Source: CAZPZZ01 sp964591245 (GTDB taxonomy: Bacteria; Acidobacteriota; Vicinamibacteria; Vicinamibacterales; UBA8438). From it: 37,682 bases of DNA. Numbering within the stretch: the first letter of the stretch is position 1; every line of letters starts with the position of its first letter. The DNA is taken from contig CAZPZZ010000028.1 in NCBI GenBank assembly GCA_964591245.1, positions 1-37,682 on the forward strand. The letters are read 5' to 3'. The notes below the pieces were generated by a model. It ran no database searches. It was not told the origin of the DNA and saw only the letters and a list, made by a program, of their open reading frames with translations. Shown piece after piece: positions 7,925 through 15,653 of this stretch. The translations under genes were made by a program, and so were the position numbers.

Positions 7925-8875
7925 TTAGCTAGTCTTGACGGCCGCGAGAGGTGTGGGGTAGACGCGGGTGAGCCAGTCATGGGTATCGGGCACTTGTCCA
8001 TTGACAAGATCAAAGAAGCGCTGCTGGAGTGCTGCTGTTACGGGCCCCCGCGTGCCGTTCCCGATGGCGATTTTGTCTACACTGCGAATGGGCGAAATCT
8101 CCGCCGCAGTTCCGGTAAAAAAGACTTCGTCGGCAACGTAGAGCATTTCGCGTGGGATGAGCTGCTCCTGCACTGAAAAACCGAGATCTCGAGCGATCGT
8201 CATGATCACGTCGCGTGTGATGCCCGGTAATACCGAGGAACCGATGGGCGGGGTGAAAATCACGTTATTGCGGATCAGGAAGATGTTTTGACCGCTGCCT
8301 TCGCTGACGAGGCCTGACGGATCCAGCGCAATGGCTTCGCTGTATCCGTTCAACGATGCTTCCATCTTGATGAGTTGCGAATTGGCGTAATTCGCCGTCG
8401 ATTTTGCCATGGCTGGGAAGGTGTTGGGGGCGCTGCGGGCCCACGAACTCACCTGCACGTCGACGCCTTTCTCAAGTGCCTCTTCGCCAAGATAGGCTCC
8501 CCATTCCCACACAAGGATCGCCATTTCCACCGGGCATTTGAACGGGCTGACCCCCAGTTCGTGGTAGCCGCGGTAAATCAACGGACGTATGTAGCAGGCG
8601 GTATAGCCGTTTGTTCGGATCGTCTCTAGGACGGCTTCCTTGTACGCGGCAACGTCCAGGTCGATCGGCATCCGGTACACTTTTGCGGAGTCGTACAGCC
8701 GACGAAGGTGTGCGTCCAGTCGGAAGCACATGGCGCCGCTCGGCGTGTCGTAGCATCGGACGCCCTCGAACACTCCGCTTCCATAGTGAACGACGTGGGA
8801 TCCAATGTGAATCTTTGCGTCGGCCCAGTCAACCAGGCTGCCATTCATCCAGATCTTGCCGCTACCAAAGCTCAT
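7925..8875 (-). CDS. ilvE: Branched-chain amino acid aminotransferase (class IV PLP enzyme)
   Basis: This is a 316-residue fold-type IV PLP enzyme that interconverts Leu, Ile and Val with their 2-oxo acids using glutamate. Recognisable features are HVVHYGSGVFEGVRCY, RPLIYRG with the conserved Arg, the PLP lysine K158 in AMAKSTANYANS, EAIALDPSGLVSEGSGQNIF and the phosphate-binding GTAAEISPIRSVD. The open frame extends upstream to 9262, but that extension overlaps the kinase gene in another frame and lacks family resemblance. The ATG at 8875 gives the standard N-terminus (MSFGSGKIWMNGSLV) with a weak AGGTTG upstream. The 163-base gap to the kinase contains a TACAAT-like box (8963-8968, minus strand), so the gene may have its own promoter and a leader of about 80 bases. 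The box is unproven. Confidence 0.93.
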   Translation of the reverse strand: MSFGSGKIWMNGSLVDWADAKIHIGSHVVHYGSGVFEGVRCYDTPSGAMCFRLDAHLRRLYDSAKVYRMPIDLDVAAYKEAVLETIRTNGYTACYIRPLIYRGYHELGVSPFKCPVEMAILVWEWGAYLGEEALEKGVDVQVSSWARSAPNTFPAMAKSTANYANSQLIKMEASLNGYSEAIALDPSGLVSEGSGQNIFLIRNNVIFTPPIGSSVLPGITRDVIMTIARDLGFSVQEQLIPREMLYVADEVFFTGTAAEISPIRSVDKIAIGNGTRGPVTAALQQRFFDLVNGQVPDTHDWLTRVYPTPLAAVKTS

Positions 8876-9038
8876 CGTATCAACCTGTTGCTCGCGAGTC
8901 TGGGCTCGACCTGCCAAATGATTGCCTGGACCCGCATCTGGGCACACAAACACGGTGGAGAAATTGTATGGTAACAGACTGCGACGGCAGGTGTGGTTGA
9001 GTCTTCGGATCCGAGCACGACCCTGCGGCCGTACGTCC

Positions 9039-10022
9039 TTACTGCGTTTCGCCGCAGAACGGACAGCGAGCGGCTCTGGCGTGGAGTGGTTTGCGGCATT
9101 GCCAGCAGAACCCAGCCGTTGGGGTGTTTTGTGGGCGGAGTCGCCTGCGAATCTCGGAATCGGGTGCTCCCGTTCCTGCACTTCTCCGTCGAGGGGTGTT
9201 CCCAGCGGGTCGTCCAGTCTGTCGGGTTGTGCGAAGTTCCTCGAGATGGGCCAGTAGATCATTGGCGCGCTGATAACGAGCGGCGACCTCCGGAGAGAGT
9301 GCCTTCATGACCAGCGCCTCCAACGCCTCTGGGATGTGACTGTTCAGTCGCCGTGGTGGTTGCACCAATTCGCCGCGAAGCAGGCGATTGAGATCGCTCG
9401 GTTTGGGTGTGTCGTAGGGAAGCGCGCCGGTGAGCATCTGATACATCGTGATGCCGAGCGAGTAAATGTCCGAGGCGAATACGGCCTCACCTCGGAACTG
9501 CTCGGGTGCCATATACGGGGGGCTCCCGATGACGGTGTTGCCGTGTGCAGCGATCTCGAGAAAGCGGGATGTGCCGAAGTCGGCGACTTTGAGCGTGCCG
9601 GAGGTGGAGACGAGGACATTCGCGGGTCTGAGGTCTCGGTGAATGATGCCCTGACCGTGCGCGTGAGAGACGGCCTGGGCGATTTGTAGCGCGTATGCGA
9701 CGGCCCGATCGATGTCCAGGGCGCCGTCACTGGAAATGTGACTTTCAAGGGTATTTCCCTCGACGTACTCCATTACGATGAAGAAGATGCCGTCCTGCTT
9801 TTCGGCGGTTGTGATGGAGACGATATTGGGATGATCAAGGGTGGCCAGCAAGCGCGGTTCGTGGAGTAGTTCGGCGAAATTCAAGTTCTGCCGATGGGGC
9901 ACCTTGAGCGCGACCTTCTTGTTGAGCCACGTGTCTTCGGCCAGATATACGGTCCCGAACCCGCCACTGCCCAGGGCCGAGACGATCTTGTATTTCCCGA
10001 GCAGGTGGTCGGCGAACAACAT
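9039..10022 (-). CDS. Soluble Ser/Thr protein kinase with C-terminal zinc ribbon
   Basis: This 327-residue Hanks-type kinase has all catalytic residues: glycine loop GSGGFGTVY (18-26), lysine K40 in VALK, HRDLRPAN with D130 and N135, DFG at 148-150, and the activation-segment end PPYMAPEQF. The kinase domain ends near residue 265. A basic, Pro/Arg-rich linker leads to a four-Cys zinc ribbon (FCWQCRKPL and ARCPFCGE, Cys 306, 309, 320, 323). There is no membrane segment or PASTA/PEGA sensor, so it should be cytoplasmic. I start it at the ATG at 10022 (LLGKYKIVSALG follows). The open frame reaches 10133, but that would overlap divergent rsmE. No Shine-Dalgarno is seen and a TATACT box lies just upstream. 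Its substrate is unknown. Confidence 0.88.
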   Translation of the reverse strand: MLFADHLLGKYKIVSALGSGGFGTVYLAEDTWLNKKVALKVPHRQNLNFAELLHEPRLLATLDHPNIVSITTAEKQDGIFFIVMEYVEGNTLESHISSDGALDIDRAVAYALQIAQAVSHAHGQGIIHRDLRPANVLVSTSGTLKVADFGTSRFLEIAAHGNTVIGSPPYMAPEQFRGEAVFASDIYSLGITMYQMLTGALPYDTPKPSDLNRLLRGELVQPPRRLNSHIPEALEALVMKALSPEVAARYQRANDLLAHLEELRTTRQTGRPAGNTPRRRSAGTGAPDSEIRRRLRPQNTPTAGFCWQCRKPLHARAARCPFCGETQ

Positions 10023-10032
10023 GAAGGCCGGA

Positions 10033-10038
10033 AGTATA
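10033..10038 (-). promoter_or_regulatory. Candidate -10 box of the zinc-ribbon kinase
   Basis: TATACT on the minus strand (5 of 6 to TATAAT) ends 10 bases before the kinase ATG at 10022. Transcription would begin about 4 bases before the start codon, giving a nearly leaderless message. This fits the lack of any Shine-Dalgarno sequence. No good -35 box is visible at 16-18 bases. Confidence 0.35.
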
Positions 10039-10089
10039 ACAGTGACTTGTGGGTCGGCCGACAGATTCCGAGCGTAAGATGGTGTCGTC

Positions 10090-10818
10090 ATGCCGCCGCG
10101 CGTCCATGTCCCAGAACTTGACGATCTCGACACGTTGCTCCGAGTGCCGGACCCTGAAGCAGTCCATCTTCGGCGAGTCCTGCGGCTTGCGATTGGTGAT
10201 GTGGTTTCGGTGTTTGACGGTTGCGGCCGAGAGTGCCTGGCTCGTGTCGAGAAGCTGAGCCCCCGCGATCTGGTGGTCCGACCGTATCAGGTCATCGAGT
10301 CGGCGCCTGAGCCGGCTGTCGCCTTGACCGTGGCGGTGGCGCTCTTGAAAGGGCGAAAGTTCGATGATGTGGTGCGTGACGTCACGATGGTCGGTGCCGC
10401 GGCTGTTCAACCACTTGTAACGGCTCGCACCGAAGGGCGTGTGAGAGATGTTCGCCGGTGGCAGCGCATTGCGGTTTCTTCGGCGACGCAGTGTCGTAGA
10501 GCCGTCGTTCCCGAGGTCAGGCCGGTGCAGACGCTTGCGGCGTTGCTCGAGGGGGCCTCGTCGGATGCACGGATCTTGCTGGCAGAGCCTGATGCATCCA
10601 AGAGCGACTCTGGGAATGTGCAGGCACTCGAGGCGCAACCATTACCTGCGACCGCTCTCTTGGCGGTGGGGCCTGAGGGGGGGTGGAGTTCCGAGGAATT
10701 AAATCTCGCTTCGTCCGCCGGCTTTAGGCTGCTGACGCTCGGTCGGCTCACCATGCGGGCCGACGCTGTAGTGATTAGGGCGGTGTCGGTTCTTCAATAC
10801 ATCTGGGGAGATCTGTGA
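10090..10818 (+). CDS. rsmE: 16S rRNA m3U1498 methyltransferase RsmE
   Basis: RsmE methylates N3 of U1498 in helix 44 of 16S rRNA using S-adenosylmethionine. The protein has the normal length of 242 residues. The N-terminal PUA-like domain includes HLRRVLRLAIGDVVSVFDGCG. The C-terminal SPOUT (knotted) domain includes VALLKGRKFDDVVRDVTMVG, the SAM-binding LLAVGPEGGWSSEEL and LTLGRLTMRADAVVIRA (usually LG-rILR-ETA). It is divergent from the kinase and its stop is one base from the prmA stop on the opposite strand. In Firmicutes rsmE follows prmA in the dnaK operon on the same strand. Here the pair is still adjacent, but rsmE is inverted. The ATG is preceded by a weak AAGATGG. Confidence 0.9.
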   Translation: MPPRVHVPELDDLDTLLRVPDPEAVHLRRVLRLAIGDVVSVFDGCGRECLARVEKLSPRDLVVRPYQVIESAPEPAVALTVAVALLKGRKFDDVVRDVTMVGAAAVQPLVTARTEGRVRDVRRWQRIAVSSATQCRRAVVPEVRPVQTLAALLEGASSDARILLAEPDASKSDSGNVQALEAQPLPATALLAVGPEGGWSSEELNLASSAGFRLLTLGRLTMRADAVVIRAVSVLQYIWGDL

Positions 10819-10819
10819 G

Positions 10820-11677
10820 CTACCTGGCTCGCTGGTAGATCAAGCCTACCCACTCGGCTTCCGTTGCTCGCCAGATGCGGTGTGCGTCGTCACGATACGC
10901 TTCGGCGACCGCGGTTTCTTCTTCGGCCAGAATACCGCTCATGATGAGGTGTCCGCCGGGACGGACGAGGGGCGTGATGATGGGGGCAAGCCTGATCAGT
11001 GTGGCGCCCGTCAGATTGGCGGCAACCACCGGCACCGTGGAGCCGTTCGCTTCGGTGACGGTGCTTTCACGGAGTTCGATCTTGGCCTCGACGCCGTTGG
11101 CGGTGAGGGTCTTGCGCGCTGATTGGAGTGCGTCGGAGTCGCGATCGATTCCCGTGGCTCGCTGCGCTCCGAGCTTTACGGCCGCGACAGCCAGCACGCC
11201 GGAACCGGTGCCAAGATCAAGGACCTCGAGTCCGTTCAGATCGAGTTGCTGTAATCCCAGTAAGGCCAACCGCGTGGTCGGATGATGTCCGCTGCCAAAT
11301 CCGAGTGCGGGAAGGACCTCGACGACTATCTCGGAGGGGCTTGGCGATACTGGGAGGTCCCACGGTGGCGCGACGATCACTTGTCCGGCGCGCACTGCCC
11401 GTAGATCAGCCTGGGACCGTGTGGCCCAGTCGTCATCCGTTACCCAGGCGAGGGAGGTGTGAGTCAGATCGCCCAGGTCCGCAAGCATCGTTTCGGCTGT
11501 TGCACGGTCGGCTTCGTCGGTGAAAATCACCCGCAGGTGATCATGTTCTTCCTGGACAGCAAAAGGGGAACAGTCGTCGATGGCCACCAGGACCGCGTCG
11601 TAAAAGGGAAGAAGACCGCCGGGACCAGGTCCGGGGCGAATGTCGAGCGCCGGATACCGGCGGCGCCGATTATCCAA
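10820..11677 (-). CDS. prmA: Ribosomal protein L11 methyltransferase PrmA
   Basis: PrmA trimethylates L11 at lysines and the N-terminus. The Rossmann methyltransferase domain shows LPALGFGSGHHPTTRLALL (the PrmA 'aFGTG-H-TT' signature), motif I EVLDLGTGSGVLAVAAVKLG, the acidic motif GIDRDSDALQSA, and VVAANLTGATLIRLAP (usually NI in place of NL). I place the start at TTG 11677, which overlaps the dnaJ stop (TTGGATAA) and has AAGGA 5-9 bases upstream. This gives 285 residues against a usual 290-300, with a slightly short substrate-binding domain. The open frame continues to 11782 inside dnaJ without family similarity. The gene is the last of the hrcA-grpE-dnaJ group, where prmA is often found. 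Confidence 0.87.
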   Translation of the reverse strand: MDNRRRRYPALDIRPGPGPGGLLPFYDAVLVAIDDCSPFAVQEEHDHLRVIFTDEADRATAETMLADLGDLTHTSLAWVTDDDWATRSQADLRAVRAGQVIVAPPWDLPVSPSPSEIVVEVLPALGFGSGHHPTTRLALLGLQQLDLNGLEVLDLGTGSGVLAVAAVKLGAQRATGIDRDSDALQSARKTLTANGVEAKIELRESTVTEANGSTVPVVAANLTGATLIRLAPIITPLVRPGGHLIMSGILAEEETAVAEAYRDDAHRIWRATEAEWVGLIYQRAR

Positions 11678-12815
11678 AGATGTCCTTGACTCGGTCAAAG
11701 AAGGGGCGTTCTTCGTCCTCGTCTCCAGGGTTCTGAGTAGGGCTCTGTGCTCGATCTGGCATGGTCTGGTCGAGGTTTTCAATGAGGGTTTGCTGTTCTT
11801 TGTTTAGATTTTGTGGAATCGAGGCCTGTACCGCCACGTAAAGATCTCCACGACCCCGTCCGCCCACGTTGGGCATACCCTGGCCTCGCAATCGGAAACG
11901 TGTGTCCGGCTGTGTACCTTTGGGAATATGGACGGACGCTGACGTGTCTTCTTCGAGAGTCGGTACTTGAATCTCTCCCCCGAGGACCAGTGTTGGGTAT
12001 GTGACCGGGATCTGACAGAGGAGGTCGTCACCGTCGCGACGGAAAAAGGGATGGTCACTGACGTGCACGACCACGTACAGATCACCCGGCGTGCCGCCCC
12101 GGCCGCCAAGCTCTCCCTCACCGGTGAGTCGTAGCCGCTGGGCTGTCGCAATGCCGGCTGGAATTTTTACCGTAAGCTTGCGCTCGCGGCTCTTGCGCCC
12201 CTTCCCATGACAGGTCTGACAGGGCTTCCCAATGACACGGCCGATGCCACCGCAATGCGAACAGGTCCGGGCAATTGTGAAAAATCCTTGCTGGAATCGG
12301 ATCTGTCCACTGCCTTGGCATTGGCTGCAACGTTCCGGGCTACTCCCTGGGGCCGAGCCAGAACCTTCGCAGGTTTCGCAGGGCTCCTCTCTCGGGATTT
12401 GCAGCGTGGTTTCTGTTCCGGTGGCTGCCTCTTCGAAAGCGATTTCTAGGTCGTAACGCAGGTCGGCACCACGGCGCGCTCCACCCCGGCGAGAGGCTCC
12501 GCCGAATCCGAATAGATCACCTAGTCCTCCGAGGATGTCCCCGAAGTCTGAAAAAATCGTCGGGTCGAAGCCTTCACCCCCGGCAGCGCTGCTGACTCCC
12601 GCGTGGCCGAAGCGGTCGTAACGACTGCGTTTGCTCTCGTCGGCGAGGACGGCATAGGCCTCTGCGGCTTCTTTGAACCGCTCTTCAGCCTTCTTGTCAT
12701 CCGGGTTTCGGTCAGGATGATACTTGAGGGCTAGTTTGCGGTAAGCGCTCTTTATCTCTGATTCGGGTGCCGTTCGCGGCACGCCCAAGATTTCGTAGTA
12801 GTCGCGGGTCGTCAC
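11670..12815 (-). CDS. dnaJ: Chaperone DnaJ (Hsp40)
   Basis: This 381-residue type I DnaJ delivers substrates to DnaK and triggers its ATPase. The J domain (1-70) carries YHPDRNPD with the HPD triad. The G/F region includes FGDILGGLGDLFGFGGASRR. Four zinc motifs follow: CETCEGSG, CSQCQGSG, CSHCGGIG and CQTCHGKG. The C-terminal substrate-binding domains contain the usual GDLYVVVHV and GRGDLYVAVQ. It starts with GTG at 12815, overlapping the grpE stop as GTGA, which suggests coupled translation. No dnaK lies in this cluster, so the partner Hsp70 must be encoded elsewhere. Confidence 0.96.
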   Translation of the reverse strand: MTTRDYYEILGVPRTAPESEIKSAYRKLALKYHPDRNPDDKKAEERFKEAAEAYAVLADESKRSRYDRFGHAGVSSAAGGEGFDPTIFSDFGDILGGLGDLFGFGGASRRGGARRGADLRYDLEIAFEEAATGTETTLQIPREEPCETCEGSGSAPGSSPERCSQCQGSGQIRFQQGFFTIARTCSHCGGIGRVIGKPCQTCHGKGRKSRERKLTVKIPAGIATAQRLRLTGEGELGGRGGTPGDLYVVVHVSDHPFFRRDGDDLLCQIPVTYPTLVLGGEIQVPTLEEDTSASVHIPKGTQPDTRFRLRGQGMPNVGGRGRGDLYVAVQASIPQNLNKEQQTLIENLDQTMPDRAQSPTQNPGDEDEERPFFDRVKDIFG

Positions 12816-13417
12816 GCTTTGGCCACCTTCACCATCGAGGCACGTAGCAGTCGATCGCCGAGAGTATAGCCTCTCCGGAGTTCTTCGATAATCTCACCAT
12901 CCCGGTGGGTGTCGCTGGGTTCGTGCGTAACGGCTTGATGTAGTGTGGGATCGAAATCCGTTCCGAGGGCTTCGATTGGAGAAACCCCGCGTTTCGTCAT
13001 CAGTTCCATGAGCTGCTTGTGGATGATTTCAACGCCACGGCGATAGGCTTCGGTGGTGCCCGTACTTTCCGAGTTGTCCACCTGCGTTGCCAACGCGCGC
13101 TCCAGATCGTCCACTATGGGCAGAAGATCGTCTAACAGTTCGCTGGCAGCGTGCTCGATCAGGTTCCGCCGTTCGCGGTCGGTGCGTTTTCGATAATTAT
13201 CGAATTCTGCTTTCGTACGCAGGAGTTGGTCGTAGTATTCATCCCGCTGCTGCACCACCTGATCGAGGGTGTCCGGTGCGGGCGAGTTGTCTTCGTCGCG
13301 TGCGTGGACCTCTGGCTCTGGTGATGGTGCTGCTGCCGGAGGAGCCGCCGCGTCGCCAGAAAGTTCTCGACCGGGGGATGGTGTCTCAGACTGATCCGTT
13401 TGGTGTTCGTCGTGCAT
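12812..13417 (-). CDS. grpE: Nucleotide exchange factor GrpE
   Basis: GrpE releases ADP from DnaK. The protein is about 201 residues. A long acidic, Pro/Ala-rich N-terminus is followed by a coiled-coil (QRDEYYDQLLRTKAEFDNYR) and the family signature in the C-terminal beta domain (GVSPIEALGTDFDPTLHQAV and GYTLGDRLLRASMVKVAK). The start is either ATG 13417 or TTG 13423. Both lie inside the end of hrcA (stop at 13386), so grpE overlaps its upstream neighbour by about 32-38 bases and has no visible Shine-Dalgarno sequence. Translation probably depends on ribosomes finishing hrcA. Confidence 0.93.
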   Translation of the reverse strand: MHDEHQTDQSETPSPGRELSGDAAAPPAAAPSPEPEVHARDEDNSPAPDTLDQVVQQRDEYYDQLLRTKAEFDNYRKRTDRERRNLIEHAASELLDDLLPIVDDLERALATQVDNSESTGTTEAYRRGVEIIHKQLMELMTKRGVSPIEALGTDFDPTLHQAVTHEPSDTHRDGEIIEELRRGYTLGDRLLRASMVKVAKA

Positions 13418-14504
13418 CGTCAATGGGAAGGGGTGTCTGACTGCCGAGGACCCGGTTCACCGCTTGTGACAGACTGTCGACGGCGGTGATGGCCTGTGAA
13501 TACCGCATTCGGCGAGGACCGATGACCCCAATGGCTCCGCTTTGTTCGCCATCGAAATAGGCGGACGCTACGAGACTGAAGGATTGCAAGTCAACGTTTG
13601 TGTGTTCTGTACCGATAACGACGGTGAGCCCATCCGCGCCAAGAAATTCGCTGAGCATCCGTACCAGTCGATGCTTCTCTTGAATCATTGACAGGAGCGT
13701 ACGCATAGTGGCCAGCGAAACGGGCCCCTCTTCGTCGGTCACCTCATCGAATAGAAACATGGCGCCGTCGATGAATACGCTTTCGTCTGGCACCATGTCT
13801 TCGAGTGTGGAACTCGCCAGGCGGAGCGACCGTGAGAGTAGTTCGTCGTAGAGGATCTGCTCTTCGCGCAGTCGCTCAACGACCAGCGTTCGCACTTCGC
13901 CCAACGTAAGCCCCTGGAACTCGCGGTTCATGTAATTCGCGCCTTGTTCGAGTTCGGAGCGTTCTACGCGTTCGCCGATGTCGATAACTTTATGGTACAC
14001 CTGCTGGCCGCGTGCCGTCATGAGCACGAGAATCCTGGTTCCCTCGAGGGGAACGAATTCGATGTGCTCGAAACTGGCGACTTCGCTGGTCGGTGCCAGT
14101 ACGAACCCGAGATGATGAGACACCCGCGACAGTTCGTGGGAAACATTGGCCAACACGCCCTTCATTGTTCCGGCCTGGCGCAATCGTGCCTCAACGACCG
14201 AGGTGGGCCGTGCAATTCCCCGATGCTCGAGGAGAAAGTCGACGTAGCATCGGTATCCGAGGTCGGTGGGCACGCGCCCGGCGGACGTGTGCGGTTGAGA
14301 GACGAAACCGGCCTCTTCCAGGGTGGACAGGACGTTGCGTACCGTAGCGGAGGACAGTCCGAATCCTCCCTGTTCCGCGAGCCAACGCGACGAGACCGGT
14401 GCGCCCTGCTCGATATGCTGCTGAATGAGTGCAGCCAGGACGCGGCGGGATCGTTCGGGAAGACCTACGCCGAGAGAGCCTGGGGTGAGGGGCTTCCGGG
14501 ACAT
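13386..14504 (-). CDS. hrcA: Heat-inducible transcription repressor HrcA
   Basis: HrcA represses chaperone operons by binding the CIRCE inverted repeat and is kept active by chaperonins. The N-terminal winged helix (LPERSRRVLAALIQQHIEQG, GLSSATVRNVLSTLEEAGF and QPHTSAGRVPTDLGYRCYVD) is a textbook match. A GAF-like domain and the C-terminal IGVIGPRRMRYSQAITAVDSL complete the family pattern. The length is about 372 residues from the ATG at 14504; a GTG at 14525 would add seven. It is the first gene of the group hrcA-grpE-dnaJ-prmA. No canonical CIRCE (TTAGCACTC-N9-GAGTGCTAA) lies in the 172 bases upstream. A related-looking inverted repeat does (see separate entry). Confidence 0.94.
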   Translation of the reverse strand: MSRKPLTPGSLGVGLPERSRRVLAALIQQHIEQGAPVSSRWLAEQGGFGLSSATVRNVLSTLEEAGFVSQPHTSAGRVPTDLGYRCYVDFLLEHRGIARPTSVVEARLRQAGTMKGVLANVSHELSRVSHHLGFVLAPTSEVASFEHIEFVPLEGTRILVLMTARGQQVYHKVIDIGERVERSELEQGANYMNREFQGLTLGEVRTLVVERLREEQILYDELLSRSLRLASSTLEDMVPDESVFIDGAMFLFDEVTDEEGPVSLATMRTLLSMIQEKHRLVRMLSEFLGADGLTVVIGTEHTNVDLQSFSLVASAYFDGEQSGAIGVIGPRRMRYSQAITAVDSLSQAVNRVLGSQTPLPIDDARRTPNGSV

Positions 14505-14591
14505 CAGGCGCTCAGTATGACACACCCGCTGGCCGGCCGTAGCAAATCGCGGAGTGGCCGCGACAGGACCGGTGATTTCTGCAGAGAATGT

Positions 14592-14627
14592 GCATGGTGG
14601 TAGCCACGTAGATTTAGGTGGCCATGC
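14592..14627. promoter_or_regulatory. Inverted repeat upstream of hrcA, candidate operator
   Basis: Two alternative symmetric pairings lie here. TAGCCAC (14601-14607) and GTGGCCA (14618-14624) pair at 6 of 7 positions around 10 bases. GCATGG (14592-14597) and CCATGC (14622-14627) pair perfectly. The first pair has the geometry of CIRCE (arms starting TAGC, 9-base spacer) but not its sequence. It is 97 to 124 bases upstream of the HrcA ATG, in the expected operator position. It could equally be an xdhC/hrcA intergenic hairpin without function. Confidence 0.3.
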
Positions 14628-14697
14628 TGAGCGCTCGGTTGGGTCCTCCGTTGAAGCTCGTGTCGTCCTATTGTCATTTGGCGCGATAGCCTGTGGT

Positions 14698-15567
14698 CTA
14701 CGAGCCGACCGTTGCTTCGGTCTGGCTTCGCGGCGTCCAGCTCAGTGAACGTGTTACCCGCTCGGTGTCCTGATCGGCGTTTGGATCGATCTTGCCGTAT
14801 TTCACTCCGATCATCTCGGCCAGAATGCTTATAGCGATTTCTTGTGGCGTGATGGCACCCAGATCGAGTCCGACCGGTGAATGGACTCGTTGGAGTTGCT
14901 CAGTGGAAATTCCTTCGCTGGCGAGCGCCTCCGTCAGCCGCACCACTTTTGCCCGACTTCCGATCAGGCCCAGGTAACGAATGGGCTTTGGGGCTAAGGC
15001 GCGTAGCGCGTCCAGATCGTGACGATGGCCGCGCGTGAGAATGACGGCGAATGCGTGTGCAGGGAGTTCGGCGTTGGCCAGCCAGTCCGGGATGGAATCA
15101 ACCACGACCTCTTCGGCGTCTGGAAACCGTTCTGCGTTTGCAAATTTCTGGCGATCGTCAATGATGTGAAGCTTGAAGCCCACTTCATGTGCTGCTCGGG
15201 CGAGGTGAAACGACACATGACCGGCTCCGACGAGATAGAGTTCTGGGGCTGGCTCGAGCGGCTCGATATAGACTTCCATTTGACCACCGCAGATCAGTCC
15301 GGACTCTTCAGCAATGTCGTCCGCGAGTTCATACTTGGCGATGACTGGCTGACGGGTCTCAATGGCGGTGCGTGCCTTCCAGAATGCTTCGTTTTCGTAG
15401 CATCCGCCACCGATCGTGCCGACGGTGCGGCCATCCGGAAACACTAGCATCTTGGCACCGACTCGCTGGGGAGTGGAGCCCTGTGCTCGGATTATTGTGA
15501 CCAGCGCGGCCGGTTCCCCACGCTTCAACGCCTCGGCAACCGCCTCGAAGACATCCTCGTTTCTCAT
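14698..15567 (-). CDS. xdhC: XdhC/CoxF family molybdoenzyme maturation protein
   Basis: This 289-residue XdhC-type protein resembles the chaperones that bind sulfurated molybdenum cofactor and insert it into xanthine dehydrogenase-like enzymes. The N-terminal XdhC/CoxI domain is marked by ALVTIIRAQGSTPQRVGAKM and GTIGGGCYENEAF with the conserved Cys, and LICGGQMEVYIEPL. The C-terminal Rossmann domain contains ELYLVGAGHVSFHLARAA and ends LGAITPQEIAISILAEMI. Both standard domains are complete. No xanthine or carbon-monoxide dehydrogenase subunit is nearby, so it is an orphan here and its client is unknown. It follows the parvulin gene (86-base gap) on the same strand. Confidence 0.88.
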   Translation of the reverse strand: MRNEDVFEAVAEALKRGEPAALVTIIRAQGSTPQRVGAKMLVFPDGRTVGTIGGGCYENEAFWKARTAIETRQPVIAKYELADDIAEESGLICGGQMEVYIEPLEPAPELYLVGAGHVSFHLARAAHEVGFKLHIIDDRQKFANAERFPDAEEVVVDSIPDWLANAELPAHAFAVILTRGHRHDLDALRALAPKPIRYLGLIGSRAKVVRLTEALASEGISTEQLQRVHSPVGLDLGAITPQEIAISILAEMIGVKYGKIDPNADQDTERVTRSLSWTPRSQTEATVGS

Positions 15568-15653
15568 AATGATCTCGTGCGTCCGTAATTACCTGGCGTG
15601 CTCGTCATCCGACAGCGTGCCTGTCTATAGGCTCAGGCCTGCTCCTGATCGTC

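Noticed and set aside
8876..9262. N-terminal extension of ilvE to 9262
   Set aside because: It overlaps the kinase gene in another frame, has no class IV aminotransferase similarity, and the family N-terminus begins at the ATG at 8875.
14505..14697. Canonical CIRCE element before hrcA
   Set aside because: No TTAGCACTC/GAGTGCTAA pair is present on either strand; only the divergent repeat is reported.
15568..15653. GCCTG/CAGGC pair between the parvulin gene and xdhC as a terminator
   Set aside because: The stem is five base pairs with an 11-base loop and has no T run on the transcribed strand.
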